From assembly GCF_019059575.1 (NCBI RefSeq), contig NW_024882938.1:100028-164027 (forward strand): a DNA stretch of 64,000 nt, given 5' to 3'. Origin of the DNA: Amphibalanus amphitrite. Its lineage: Eukaryota > Arthropoda > Thecostraca > Balanomorpha > Balanidae. Positions 1 through 13,268 of the stretch are shown piece by piece; the stretch's first letter is position 1; every line of letters starts with the position of its first letter. Made by a program: the position numbers and the translations under genes. The notes below the pieces were generated by a model. The model worked only from the letters and a program-made list of their open reading frames with translations. It was not told the origin of the DNA and made no database searches.

Positions 1-600
1 GCTGCCTATCCGTCACATACCGCTACCACGCCGCTGCCGTCACGCCGCTGCCGACACCTGGCACTGTCACGCCGCTGCGGACAATCATCTATCATCCCCG
101 CCGCACAGGCTGTCCGCCTGTCACGAACCACTGCCACGCCGCCGCTGACACTTCTGTCATGTCTAACGCACTGAGTGTCCGTCCGCCATATATGTAGGTA
201 CTGCTATCACGCTGCTTCCGACCGTTCACGATCATGGCTAGCCCAAGCGCCCGGACCGACACGTCTCCCACATACCGCCGCCATGCTGACACTCCAGTTC
301 TACCCATCCCGGCCGCCGCCCGGACCACCCCGTACGTCTTAACCGCTGCCGCGCCGCCGCGCCGCCAACGGCACCGGGCACACCTACCACGGCAATCGCC
401 CGGCCCACCCCCTCTGTCACATACCACCATCCCGCCGTTACCACAAGCACTCCTATCATCTACCCAGCCACCCCGGCTGTCATGCCGCCGCCGATAGAAC
501 CTTCGTCATGACAGCGCTCTAGCCGCAGGCCTGTCACACGTCAACGTCACTCCGCCGCTGACAGAGCAACGGTCATGTGCGACGCCGACGGCGGCCCGTG
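1..600. repeat. Degenerate GC-rich tandem repeat
   Basis: Imperfect copies of a roughly 20-45 bp unit built on CACGCCGCTGCCG / GCCGCCGCTGACA run through the stretch. Open frames here are compositional and show no protein features. Confidence 0.6.
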
Positions 601-3600
601 TACCACGCCGTCCCCCACCCGCCGCCTAGACCGCCCGCCGACAGCACTCGTTCTGCCGCGCCCGCCGCCGCGGCCGGCCTGATAACCCTCTCGTCTCGGG
701 CCGTTGCTCGTAGGCGCCTGTTTGCTCAGCGCCCTCCCCCCCCCCCCCCCACCTCAGCGCTCTTGTGCCGCGTTCGCTCGCCGCGGACAAGCGCAGCCTC
801 GTGTTGTGTTGGTTAGAGTGCGGGTAACCGCCGGTGTGACAATTCGGGCCAATCGCCCGGTGACCAGCTTAATTCCAGGAATCGGCGGACTTGTACGCAT
901 CGTTGTGAGGTATCCGTCCCTACCAGGAATAATTTTGTCTACCTGAATGTTAGGAGACAATAAAGATAAACAAGACCCCTCCCGACACATGATTTGTGAG
1001 ACAGTCACAAGCTACCTAGGTGGCGCATCCTATCCACCATTGCACATCTGTTGCATCTGTATTTCAGTTATATTCTATTATCATTTACATTAACAGCGCT
1101 TCTCGCCGGATCACTTCAAAGACGAGTTCCTGCTATGACACCTCACATCGCTATCACAAAAGGCACCCCACTTTGTTTTCCGCTCGTTCACCATTCGCCC
1201 ATGGCGTCACCAGCCATCCATTAGCTCGTCGCGACTGCAACATGCCCGATTAGGGCCGGGGCGCCTTGTCGGTCACACGGTCTCCATTGTAAGCTTCCCG
1301 CAGACTCCGCCCCCCGACTGCCAGCCGACCAATCAGCGCGCCGGCAGCGTCCGGCCCAGCCGAATACGGTGATACAGTGAACCCAGAGGGGCCCGAGGCT
1401 CTGCGATTCGGCGGCGGATGCTGGCGGCTGGGACATCGGGCAGTGATGGACCAGCTACAGTGGGGTGGGGATGACACAGGGAGCCGCTGGAGGTGGACCA
1501 CGCGCAGCGGAGCTTTCATCGAGACCGACGACGCGACCAAGAATCCACGGAGTTCTTCGGTCGATGAAGAGCAGAGAAATCGAGGCTGCGTCATGCCATT
1601 CGGTTGTGTGAATAGTGTTGTGCTGTGCATGCGAAAAACTGCGTCGATTGTGAGGTGCAAACCAGTGCTAAAAATGTGCCACATCGGCGCGTGAAATAGT
1701 GATGTGGGTAAACACGGGAGAGTGTGAAGGTGTGATGCGCTAAGTGGGGAAAATGTGGTGTTTTATAGTGCATACGAGATAACGTGACAAGTGTCGAGAT
1801 GACAGTTCAAGTGATGGAACGGTGCTGTGCCTGTGATCATAACGCAGAGACGAAGGCAAGACCGGTTTTAGACGGGATATGGCTGCCGAGAACGACCAGC
1901 CTTCTCGGCATCCCTGTGCGTGCCATATCTTTTAAAGCTGTTCTCAAACCGAAATTTCCTATGCAGGTGACGGCAGATCATCGCTATACCCTTCATTGTT
2001 TTACGTAACAAACATTCCCCTCCACCTATTGGCCGGATCAATAAACTATCCAGGGTGGGGTGGGGTTCTCTGTGACCGACAAAGCCGCATTGTTATTGCG
2101 TAAGTTAATCCGAGAAGGTGCATACCAATTCGAACATTGTAATCAGACAATACGCAGCGCGATGCAGTGCGGTCAGCGGTGAACAAAACTTCAAATAATA
2201 ACTGGCCAAGGGTGAAGGGCTATCGGTCCTACAATACTTGTAAAACAAGGGCACGGTAAGGGCGAATTATCAATCGGCAAAGCCTTAGGCAAAACGCTAA
2301 GTGACCGCACAGTTTCGCTTCAAAATACCCATTGTTTGTCAAGCGTTATTTGTCAAGCGTTACGAGACGCAGTGATTATTACCCGATTTTAATGTCTCCG
2401 GTCAGCTGGTGACCTCTGAGGTCAGGTCAAGCAGCCCAGGGCACCAGTTCGGTTTTTGGGTAAATAACGTCGCCAAAAATGACCGCAGAGCCGCGATTTT
2501 ACATCACCGTGTTTGTCTAGCTCAGGCGCGTCGAATGTCATACTTTTTGTTTGGGTGAAGTCAAATTAAGGTGTTGACCTCGGGTCAAGGTCAGGTCAGA
2601 GCCCCTCAGGTCACGAAATTGGGCGAAGGAGATCATATCGCAATCATTCGATTCAGAAGGTCTTTCCGAATCCATTGGTGGCTTTCCTGACTCGCTAGCT
2701 CAATTTGGTCGGGAGTTATTGACGAAAACTCATATGACCTTAAGGACGTCATAAATGACGTAACTCAAGGTCAACAATGCAAAGTTGAAACATCGGACCT
2801 TGCAAGGAGTGCATGAAATCATGATTCCGTTTACTTGAAATAATTTTAGATCATTCATGACGCCAAAATAAGTTTCCATATTTCCCCAGTGACTTATAAT
2901 GGTGAGGTCACGTAGCTGATCTGACCTCAGGTGACCCTTACAAAAAATCCGAGATATGCATAATGTGGAAACTCTCGAGGATACTAAGGGGCCTGTAAAT
3001 TTTCAACCGCCTGTGAAAGCTCCTCTGGCATTGAGAGCGTTGCGAAACTGCGACATTTTTTGCCCACGCAGAGGTTTACTTATAACGTCATAGGTCAGTG
3101 ACCTGGCCCGACCTGACCATGCTGTTGGTGTCAGAAGATGCGACTTGAACCAAAGGTCAGGTATGCCAATTTTCAGCTCTCTACCGCCAGCGTGTCCTGA
3201 GCTATCGCGAAAAAAACTGGGATGGCGGCATCCGCCCCCCCCCCCCGGCCGGCGAGGGTTTATGCGCAAAAACAGGGATGGATATCTGTCAAAATTTCAG
3301 GGGGTCCATCTGCCCGGTCCAGGCCGGGCAGATGGAGGCGGGCTGGATGCAGTACCATTGACTTACATAGCAGTAATTCGTTTTCAGGGGGGGGGCCTGC
3401 CCCCCCCCCAACCCCCAACCCCCGAGATCTCCACCTCTGCGCAAAAATAAGAAAATATAAACGAAAAAGAAAATTAATAGGTATTTTAATATTTGTCCTC
3501 CATGTGGCGAGTCGGGCTCAGGTAGTGGGGCCGTGGTGTTATTCGCAACAGGCGCTGCTTAGCGGGCACCCTGGCCCACAGCCATCAACCTATCCGGACA

Positions 3601-4477
3601 AAATTTTTAAAAAAGGTTCTTATGACATGTTCTCCTTTCAAAAAATAAAACAAAAACATCCCGCAAAAATCATATTGATTTGAATATTGTTCTCAAATAA
3701 CTATGTCGACCACAGGCTTTATAATCAGTGTAACAATCAAAAGAACGTATTTGTTTCCAAAGCATTAGTGTTCTCTGAAAGCAATCATTAAATATCAATG
3801 CTTTATTTATAATTTATAAATAATTATCCTCCAGCTTGTACTGCAACAGATAAAGATGAATAATTGCAATAACAGAGGACAGTGTATTTTTAGCGTAACA
3901 AAATGACGGATATAAAACAAAGCGTTATCGCCGCTAAAGCATCACCAGATTCTGGTTGCAGGTTGGGGATCAGCTGATGTAACTATAGGAGTGCAAAATA
4001 TGGCAAAGGCCAAAATATGAATGCCTGCTTCGTGCGTGTCACACCATCAGGTCCCGATAACCTAATGATGGCCAGCAGAACCGAAGATGTGCTACACGAC
4101 ACCATCTATCTTTGACATTTCAATTTCCCTACGGATCGTCATCAAGCAGGACGTTGAAGTTTTTTTACGCTGCCACCACTTTCTAAGCTCATATTAATAC
4201 ATAGAATATAAAAGGCAAAGTCCAGTGCTGAACCGACTGTTGCACACGGGAGGCAGATCGCAGCACGAATCGGGAAGCGGAACGTCCCTAGTGATAGTGA
4301 ACGGGGAAAAAACCACCGGTAGGTACGGAAAAAACAATCTGAAGTACGCTGGCTTATGAGCCGGCAAGGTCGCACACCAGATAGCACAACCATCACCACA
4401 GCATCAAATAAAACACAGATGGAAATAGTCGAGACCAGCCAAACACCGGGCACAACAGGACCAGATCAACTACCAGT
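601..4477. other. No gene seen; AGGTCA-rich repeat remnant at about 2.4-3.45 kb
   Basis: No coding pattern found. From about 2400 the DNA carries repeated GGTCA/TGACC words and C-runs (3235-3245, 3403-3412) like the TTAA-flanked family described elsewhere in this window. The stretch 3003-3195, read on the minus strand, is a diverged copy of 14690-14870 on the plus strand (shared GAGAGCTGAAA, TGACACCAACAG-like and TATGACGT blocks). Ends of this copy are not clear. Confidence 0.5.
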
Positions 4478-4594
4478 AGTCTGTCTTTAAAGTACCGTGC
4501 AAAGTGACGGTGGATCCATAAAGCCTGACCGAGGAAGGGCCTGCTATAATTTGAAAGTCACGGAACCAATTGACCTGGGGAATGGACGAGGATA

Positions 4595-5954
4595 TACAGG
4601 GTGTCCCATAAGTTCGTTCTCACATTATGTTTGCATGTGAAACAGAGTACATTGCGTTTTGGTATATTTATGACCCCTCAATGTGCTCCCCATTTAATAG
4701 GCAAACACATGAATGCATGCTGCGGCATGCCAACCGGCATGTTTGGCTGCATAGCAGGCTTAAAGTTAACCCAGACTGACTTGACATGCGCCGTGAGCTC
4801 CTCGAGGCTGGAACAGCGCTACGCTTCGACGAGCCTCAACTTCAGCATAACCAACAAATTTTTTGAAATTTTGATCCGATGAGGTGCCTGGCATGTGATC
4901 TTGCCACAAACGCCTGTCACAGTCTCCTTGCACCGCTTTTAAGCTTTGCTTGACCTGTGCACTGATGCACTGTCTTGCCTGAAGATGGGCCTACGACCTC
5001 CCGGATGCCATTTTCTCCTCTATAAATGTGTTCATACTCGCGGTTCGAGTTCAGCTTGAGGGCTGAAATTCCTCCTAGATGTTCTTGGAAAACCATTCTG
5101 CTTCCCAAAACTGTTTCTGGGTTGCCACTTGTAACTTGATCAACTCCAGAACGCCTATAACCCCACAACACAGTGACCCTGGCCTTTTGCATAGGAACAT
5201 AACGGGACGAAATGAAGGCCTCCTCCTTCGCCCTTATGGGGTTGTTTTCGGGTTTGGACGGGTGTTTCATCTCGAACGTGGACTAGTTAGTCCAGATGAC
5301 CTGGTTGATGTCATCAGCCCTCTAGTTTTGTTTAGCCTCAGGCATAACGAAACTCATGTTTGGCCATTTTAAGACGTTTTTGACTGTTTTGTGCCCTCCG
5401 GTAAGCAAAGCTTAAGTCACCTTGAGTTATATACCCCGAAAGAACACTCTTAGACAGCTGGTAATCCATCCTGAAAAGTCTGTTTACCAACTTTCTAACC
5501 CTTTGACCTTTTTGATGGCCACTTTGGCGCCACACAGTTTTGGCCACTTGGCTCATTCCAGAGGGCTGGCTAGAAAGAGGATAAACTTGCAGTGATTGAC
5601 TCCCAACAAATCATCGGCGTCACTTGCTGACTGTGCGTCCAGTTAGCGATGGATATTGGCTACAGACTGGTAGGCCTCAATCACCCTCAATCGTCGCGAA
5701 TGGTCACGTGCTGACTAAATACTGAGACGTACCCGTATCGGAGACCTCTATGTTGCGGCGTTAGCCGTCTCTGTAGGAAGCGGGCTCTCTAGCAAAAACT
5801 ATTTTGTCTACAGAAATTAGCTACTGTGGAGCATATTTCTACCACCCATGGCAACCATGTAAGCTCAGTTACGAACCAATTTCAGCGTGCCTTTAAGCAA
5901 GAAAGCCTAAAAACGTAAAATTTAGGTGAGAACGAACTTATGGGACACCCTGTA
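4595..5954 (-). mobile_element. Tc1/mariner-type DNA transposon, inactivated
   Basis: 1360 bp with near-perfect terminal inverted repeats of about 29 bp, opening TACAGGGTGTCCCATAAGTT, flanked by TA on both sides (4593-4594, 5955-5956), the target duplication of this superfamily. The minus strand contains broken transposase-like frames: 5556-5338 (LSKSVLSGYITQGDLSFAYR) and 5270-4917 (ARVTVLWGYRRSG). A stop codon interrupts the WT..STF position where the family has a catalytic Asp. Not functional. Confidence 0.85.
4917..5556 (-). pseudogene. Degenerate mariner-like transposase
   Basis: Two minus-strand frames, 5556-5338 and 5270-4917, separated by frameshift and stop. Assignment rests on position inside mariner-type inverted repeats and on the NQVIWT-stop-STFEM and VTVLWG patterns. 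Confidence 0.65.
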
Positions 5955-7540
5955 TATTGTTTCGGTGACTCAAATTTAGCAGTCCTTCCTCGGTCAGGCT
6001 TGTTGGATCCATTGTTACTTTCCGCGGTACTTTTAAGACAGTATGTACAAGCACACCGCAAGTCGCAACACGTCCGACAGATAGGCGACCGGGAAGCAAA
6101 CAATCACAGCGCACAGGCACGCATGGTGGACGGGCTGCAGCCGACCTGAGGGCGGGTGTGTGTGTGGGGGGGGGGGGAACCTTCGCAAGACGAAACTTCC
6201 CGAGAGTTTCGCATACGGTTTGACAGTTGACACTCTCTATGACAAGTAGTGGACTTTATATGGCAAAAGGTAAAATCAAATATATAACCAGTAAGACGCC
6301 TTTTAGGGCGACAGTCGGCGATTCCCGCCAACCGACGGACTCATCGAGTGGACGCAGCAGTCGATCCGTACTGGGATGGACGCAGGGCAGATAACACTCG
6401 CTGACAGCAGCGGGTTTCACCAGCAGAGGACACTCGCTGACACAGCGGGCCACTCTAGCAGGGGAAACTCGCTGACGCACCGCTCCTAGCCTGCCCGCAA
6501 TCACTCCCGCACGCACAGTCTGCAGTATGCCCCTCTCCTCCACGATTCAGCTAATCCACAAACCGATTCCAGTGGCACGACTTCGGCCTGCGTTACCGTC
6601 AGTAGCTGAACTCAGATACTTGCTGAGAACGCCCGAGAACAACGCCTATGAGCGGCATTTGCCTCATTTAGACCACGGTTCGACAAAGAGCGGAGTCATA
6701 GGATCACAGCGTGCGAAATGATTCAGTTCAAGATAGTGTCCAACTGAACTGTGGACCGACTGGTGTGGGCCAGCACGAGTCGCAGTGTGCTGAATCCGAC
6801 AGTCTCAATCAATAACAACCGATAACCGTCTAACCTCGCACTCCCCGGGCCGGTATAAGCTGGCTGGGACTCGGGACATCCCTACTACCGTCAGAAAAGC
6901 CGTAAGACAGTACCACTACCGATCACTTCACGGGCATCATGTGGAGTCAATACCCGAACCCACTCCAGCCCGAACCCAGACGAGAAGTCCACAGGAGCTG
7001 GGTCCACCAGGGTCGGCGCAGCAAAGGAGCCTCGTCAATCCCGATGGCGTTGCCTTCCGCCTACGTAAGTCCTGAGACGTGCCGGTGACCTGACATAAGC
7101 AATGAGATTGCATCGAGATACGGCAGTCCAGTTCGAACCGCTGCATCGCGTAAGTTCTAACCGGACGCGGCGGCGTGGCCGTTGCAGCGAGATCACTGAC
7201 TAAACTGATCAATGGACATCATAGTGAGAACCCTATACGCCGATGATAGTGCGGTTTGCCATACAGGCGGGCATGGACGTCGTGGAACAACAGCAAACCA
7301 GCCAGTAAGAGCAGGACCTCGCGTATGCCGAAAATAGACAGTCTTACGGCTTAGCCTTCATTAGAGACCCGCTGCCACGAAGCAGCTGCATCGGAAAGTG
7401 TTCCGACCGGTCCAACTCCTCCCCAGCACAGCCTCTATAAAAGGCGCGGGGGTATTTAAATCCAGCCTGGCTCAGGGACCGCCGTATTAGGTCTCGTGAT
7501 GGCCGACGGACGTGGGCCTGCGCCCAATAAACGTATCCGG
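5955..7540. other. No gene seen
   Basis: Mixed unique-looking DNA. A short degenerate repeat, AGGACACTCGCTGACA-like, recurs three times at about 6390-6480. A G-run lies at 6167-6177. No coding or RNA gene recognised. Confidence 0.4.
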
Positions 7541-7549
7541 TGCTGTCGC

Positions 7550-7790
7550 GCGAAAAGAATGAATGAGCCCCGTCCTTGTGAACGAGAATGAATGAACTCG
7601 GGACACGCGAACGAACAGAATAAATGAATCCGGTCCCGGAACGTGACGAAAATGAATGAATCTGAACTTGGTACGATTGGGAAAAGAAGCCAAGTCCCAG
7701 CGGGAGAGAAAAAATGAATGATCTTCTTGACGCACGGAGTGAATGAATATGAATCCCGTCTTGAGTCACGAGCGAATAAATGAGGCAGGC
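7550..7790. repeat. Interspersed GAATGAAT-containing degenerate repeats
   Basis: Short GAATGAAT blocks recur every 30-60 bp between variable CCCGTC/CGGGAC-type spacers. It looks like a decayed version of the pure array just downstream. Confidence 0.55.
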
Positions 7791-7907
7791 GATGACAGGG
7801 AGCGTAAGTTGGGTGTACTATCATATCATGGTGCGCGAAAACAAAATGAAGCAAGCCTACTCAAAACCCCAAATATCTGCAACATCGGCTGTCATGGAAG
7901 GAATTAG

Positions 7908-8012
7908 AGAATGAATGAACGAATGAATGAATGAATGAATGAATGAATGAATGAATGAATGAATGAATGAATGAACGAATGAATGAATGAATGAATGAAT
8001 GAATGAATGAAG
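7908..8012. repeat. (GAAT)n microsatellite
   Basis: About 25 consecutive GAAT units with rare single-base changes (GAAC). Confidence 0.95.
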
Positions 8013-8611
8013 AAATGAAGGAATGGCGTTAGTCAACGCAAGGATGCATGCATAGGCGCGGGAGCCGGGGGGGCAGTGGGGGCAGCTTGCCCCCCCAACT
8101 CTGGGGCCGTGGGGGCGGTGCCCCCACAGCTTTGAGACGGAATACCACACTATTTTGCAAATGTTTTCTTTTTTTGTTGAAAAAGCCGAGGGGTGAAAAA
8201 TAAGTGACCTAAAACCGGTGAGAAAACTAGATTCGGGGGTACCCTAGGTTAATCTCTATTATGGTGTGCCCCCCCCCCAGTCGGAAAGTAGTTCCCGCGC
8301 CCCTGGATGCATGAACTCGTGGCGTTGTGGCGCATAAGAGATTAAATTAGCTTCGGAATAGTTCATCCCAATGAGTTGTCTCGAATTTGCAGAAGGCGCA
8401 AGCACAAACTTGTCCACCAAAACTCCGTATGAAACTAGGATACATCCGTTGGTCCTGCGTGTGTTTGTTTGCTTAAGATCTGTGCACTGCAGGCACATTT
8501 GCGAGTTGTTGCGACTCCTCAAGTTGCGAGTGCTGACGGTCGGATCCGTGCGACACGTCACAGTAAACCATGAACCTCGGTGCAGCAAGGGATTGTATGG
8601 GATCCGTGTGT

Positions 8612-8770
8612 AGCCGGTCGGGTATGCTTTAGGTCGGTACAGCCAGGTATATTGTATAGAAGCCCTGTGCCGTCAGTCGTGTATGCTATAGGTCGATACA
8701 GCCAGGTATCGTATGGGAGCCCTGTGCCGCCCGCCGGTCATGTACCGTATGTTTAGGTCCGATACTGCAT
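8612..8770. repeat. Tandem repeat, three units of about 57 bp
   Basis: Units share TATGCTTTAGGTCGGTACAG-like and AGCCAGGTAT blocks followed by AGCCCTGTGCCG. The third unit is diverged. Confidence 0.6.
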
Positions 8771-9379
8771 ATGATCGTCGGTAGAAGCGAGTCCGACCGC
8801 GATATGATGAGAGGTAGGTTTATCGGTTCTGCACGCAATGGTGCAGTAATGATGGCATATTCGGCATGTCTATCGGTCCAGCACACTGCTGTGCGATAAC
8901 TGAATACCATCCCTGCGATACGGTCCCATATCAGCGGACAACCAGCACGCCAGCCGCTCACTGCTGACGCCACTAACGTGGTTCGGCGACCAGTTTCCAG
9001 GTAACGGAGCTGCCTGTCAACAGCGCGCCGCCATGCGCCCGCCCGTATATGGAGTGGTCACAGAGACCGTCCCGAGTGATGGACCAGGAGCTGGCTACGG
9101 CGCCAGAAGGGATCAGACGGAACCGTATGGCTTATAATGACGGACCGTCGGCGCTACCTCTCAGCACGGACAGATCGGGAACGCCTCGCCATAAGAGAGT
9201 TTCAATATGCCAGTATCCGACCATAAGATACCCATCCGTTATGCCATCCGTTATGCCTGTCAATCCTCGTAAAATGTCTTCGATGTCAGCTTTATCAGTC
9301 AGTAGCGTGTGTGGCTGTGCATTGCGAATGTAGCTAGACCAGGGGGAGGCACTCGCCTTGGCCGTATATGGGCCAGAAT

Positions 9380-9559
9380 GTCTAACGATTTCCGCCATGT
9401 TGTGTATACCAAAGTCTTGAAAAGTTGATCACTGCAATCAAACTGCAAGCATGAAGCAGCAGCACTTTTGAGTAGTGTACCTCTCACTAAACTGCACCTC
9501 TGCTACCGTACATGCAATTTATATTTCTGGTATACACAACATGGCGGAAATCGATAGAC
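9380..9559. mobile_element. Fold-back MITE, 180 bp
   Basis: Inverted repeats 9380-9410 and 9529-9559 match over 31 bp with one mismatch; the core is CGATTTCCGCCATGTTGTGT. No coding capacity. Superfamily not assigned. Confidence 0.8.
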
Positions 9560-12500
9560 AAAAACAAGTCACCAATGCTCCTTCCAGTATATATTAGAGT
9601 TCAGTGAGCTAGACAGATCAATTTCGTACATTTGTTATGTGAAATGTGCCTTAATGGGCAAATGAGTGCTTTGTCGTTACGCACGATGGCATCCTGTCTG
9701 CCCAACTTCCATCCCATGACGTGTATCCACTTAGGACATATTTGCTACCTGGGATACCTGCGTAATTGCTCCTAGGACGCTGCGATGTGATGTGATTTGT
9801 GAAAGATGGTGAAAACTGGCAAATGTTAGCACAAATGTTCGATTTAACTTGACCTGCATCTGTATGCACTTTACAATAATAAAATAAAATGAAGAGATCG
9901 AGCCTGTTTTCTGAACATCGTCTACCCCAGAAACTTTTCCCTATTCAGTTCCAATCCTTCCGTGGTAAAACTTACGAGCTAACTGGGTAACCGGACAAAC
10001 GGTGTCAAAGGAGCCCAGCCGTCAAAGACTTCAACGGCAGATATTAGAGCAGCCACAATCGTGCATATGTGTGGTTTGAGCAGAGTAAGGGCGACGAAGC
10101 CATTCATTTCACCGGGCAGGTCTCATTTCGTGGACGACGGAAATGGACACTCGCTCATCGAAAGAATTCGGAGAACGAAATAACGCACAGTAAACAGCTC
10201 ATATTGAGACTAGAAAGACGTCCTCAAGCACAGCTGTCAGAAGATTCCTGGTCCGCGTACTACCACAATGTCCAATCATCACAACATCAGCTCGGAAACC
10301 AAAGTGGAAATTCTGGACGCAATCTCACGGTCGACAGAAAACAGTCGAAAGTTTTCTGGTGGCATTTTAGTTGACTGTCTTACAGTGACTTGGTCGTCTG
10401 CAATGACCTTTTCCCGATTACATGCATGCCTTTCCTTTGCTCCGAACTGGCTAACAATAGAGCATTGCTGCATGAGCCGTGCGTTCTTTGCCGAGTGCAT
10501 GACGACATGCGTTGCTGCGCGGAAGCATATTTTCATAACGATTTCCATCCTTCAACCATGCCATGCGGTCCCGAGTGCCCCCAATAAGGCGCACCTCCAT
10601 TTTTGGTGTTATGGTGCTGTTCTGGATCGCATTCCCAACGTGCTTCTTTCCCACTACTCGTTGCAGTCTCTGGTGCTATGCTGCTACCGTCCGATGCAGT
10701 CTCCACGTTGCGCGGAGGATTCATTTCCAACCGGTGTTACGCTGTTGTGACCACTTGCAGTCTCCTCAGTATTGTGCTCCCTTTCTATGCGACGATGCAG
10801 TCTCTGACCGACAAAAACGCGGCAGCGCCAAATCGCTTGTGGCCGAGAGACCAGAGACCGAATGAGAACGAGGGAGGTGACGGCGATGCTGCTACAAGGG
10901 GAGAAGACGAATCTGTAGACAATGCAGTAGGCAGGAAACTCCGGACACTGTTCCTCTCTGAAAGGAGGACTGACAGGGATTGGGACGCGGTGAGGGTAAG
11001 ACGGAAGACTGCACCAGCGGACAGAAAACGACAGTCGGTCCCCGGGGGAGAACAGCCGGTTCCCGTCGGACTGAGAACGGAGGACGACAGTTGGTCCCCG
11101 GCGGACAGAAAACAACAGCCGGTCTCCGTCGCGTCGACGCGCACCTCCATACACGGTCACGGATACTGGCGGAGACAGTTGGTCCATAGCTGCTCGCCCG
11201 GTGACCGGCCGTATAAGGGTGGCGCGCGCCGGTCGGCAGCAGGACACCATTCAGACAGGCTTCCACGGCGGCCCACTGAGTCAGTGATGATGGCCGATAG
11301 CCGGCGCGACCCTTGTAAGGCGCGACCGGCCGCCGCGGTGCGGGGGAGCCGGTCGGCGGCCGGCGGCCCGCCTCATATGGCTGCCGCCGGTGGCACATGG
11401 GACCGGCACGTGCCGCGCGGCGCGGCCCGGCAGCCGGAAACGAGCGGACGGCGGGCGGGTGCTGATGAGGCGGCCAGCGCGCATCAGTCGGTGCGAGCCG
11501 AGGGAAGGAAGCAGCGATCTTCATTCCTCCTCGCCAGAGCATCGCGCCGAGTAGCCGAGGAGCACACCGGCCCACATTAAACCTTGCACAATGTGCTTCT
11601 ACCGAAACGGGTGATCGTCTCATCAAGACCATCTGCCCTCGCCAGCAGCAGCATATGATCAACGTGAGCGAAATGCCCAGCCAATGCATAACAATGAACG
11701 AGGAAGTCGATCCACAGCCCTCTACAAAAGGGAGTAAGCTCATTGGAATGTGCTCTCAATAAGTAGCGGATTCGTTTTGGTCCCAAGAACAGCCAGCGCT
11801 AAAAAACGATGTTTACATTCGCATAGGTAATTAAGTTCTCTCTTGAACACGCCGAGACAGCATCTGCACTCCAACCACGCTCGTCCTAGCCAAAAGAGTA
11901 TCTATAACTAGGGAGGGCTGGGAGACCATTGAGCTTCAAAAGACAGGGGTCGGGTGTCCATAACTTGTCGGACAAAATCAGTCGCTCCAATCCGCATTCA
12001 ACCAAAGCTGCGCACACTTGCACACTGCACAGTTCAACACCTCCCCACTGGAAGCAGAGTCGTCCCCCGTCATCCGCAGCCCCCTGTGGTGGGATCAGCT
12101 CCCCAGACAGCATACAACCACCAAGACACGGCCATCCGTCAGAGCCCGTCACCTGTTCTGACACACGGCTGGCCAGAGCGGACAGATGAGCCCAGTGGCC
12201 AGTGTCGGGTGTTGACAGGTCGTGTGTCGGGTGCACGACATCCGACAGCCGCAGAGAGCTACCGAGGGAACATGGCATGGCAAAAGAATTAACGACAGAA
12301 GACCAGACCTTCGTCAGCTTAGGAGCTCAGGATGTATAAGATGCACAGGCATGTCCTTTCTTTCCTGAGACCGAGGTCGTTCAAAACTGCACCTCAGATT
12401 GCAGATGACAGGAGCATCAGTCAGTGCGAGCCACAATCTACACACGCAGCCTAACGGCAATAAACATAAGCTAACATCATCGGGACTCAAACAGGACTAA

Positions 12501-13268
12501 GCAAGCTCCTTATCCTCAGGCATTCTGTCTATAAGCTTCGAATAGCATAACTGAAAGCGACAAGCCTAAAAGACACTCTCAGAGGCATTGCCAAGTAGCA
12601 ATGTCTCTCCGGTTATGGAAATATCTGCAGCAATCCTATTTCGCCACCCGTGAAAACCTGCTGGATACCATGAAGAGGCCCTTCTTGCATCATCATAAGG
12701 CCTCCACGCCATCCATATGACATAGACTGACTGTCCACAGATCATGGGGGGGGGGGGGGGGCACCGCCAGCGGTCTCCGCCGCAGTGGAGGTGGTAGCAA
12801 GGCTGCTCGCTGGGTGGGGCAGGCACGGAGGCTCGGTGGCACTGTGCACGACATGGCTGGCCGGCCCCTATATGGTGCGGCCGACGGGTGAATGACTGGC
12901 CACGAGCGGTCAGCGCTCTGGTCGGTGGCCGTGACTACACGCTATCCACTGGCCGGGGGTTCCGAGCAGATATTGGAGCGACGACGACGACGGATTGAAC
13001 AACAGAGACCTTCCTGAGAAGGTTGTGGAAGAATGACAGCGGAAAGAAGACGCCGGCTCATATATGTGAGCACAAAGGGGATATCAATAATCACTACGAG
13101 CAGCCCAAAGAGCACATTAGGGTCCCGACTCCCGATGCAATGTCATAGACTAATTAATGTCATTTCACTACTCAATTAGGTTCTTCCGTGCATAGACATT
13201 GATCACAGCCCGGCGACTCTGTTCAAGTGATCAGCGCTTCCAACAGATAGCAGCCATAATCTCTAACA
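9560..13268. other. No gene supported; GC-rich tandem segments at 10.7-11.5 kb
   Basis: A long plus-strand frame (10603-11580) exists only because 10980-11150 is a tandem repeat (GGACAGAAAAC..CAGTCGGTCCCC units) in GC-rich DNA. GCAGTCTC recurs between 10660 and 10805. The translated product has no recognisable domain. A 17 bp G-run lies at about 12745-12761. Confidence 0.5.

Larger units (their letters stand above)
4478..6050. repeat. Outer inverted repeat interrupted by a mariner-type transposon
   Basis: Bases about 4478-4557 and 5960-6045 are diverged inverted copies of one another (shared blocks TAAAGTACCG, GTGGATCCA, GCCTGACCGAGGAAGG). The mariner-type element sits between them, so it probably inserted into the loop of an older palindromic element. 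Confidence 0.65.

Noticed and set aside
7908-8012. CRISPR-like regular repeat
   Set aside because: Simple GAAT microsatellite without spacers in a eukaryotic genome.
10603-11580. Long plus-strand open frame of 325 codons
   Set aside because: It crosses a tandem repeat in GC-rich DNA, has no domain, and the opposite strand is equally open; likely compositional.
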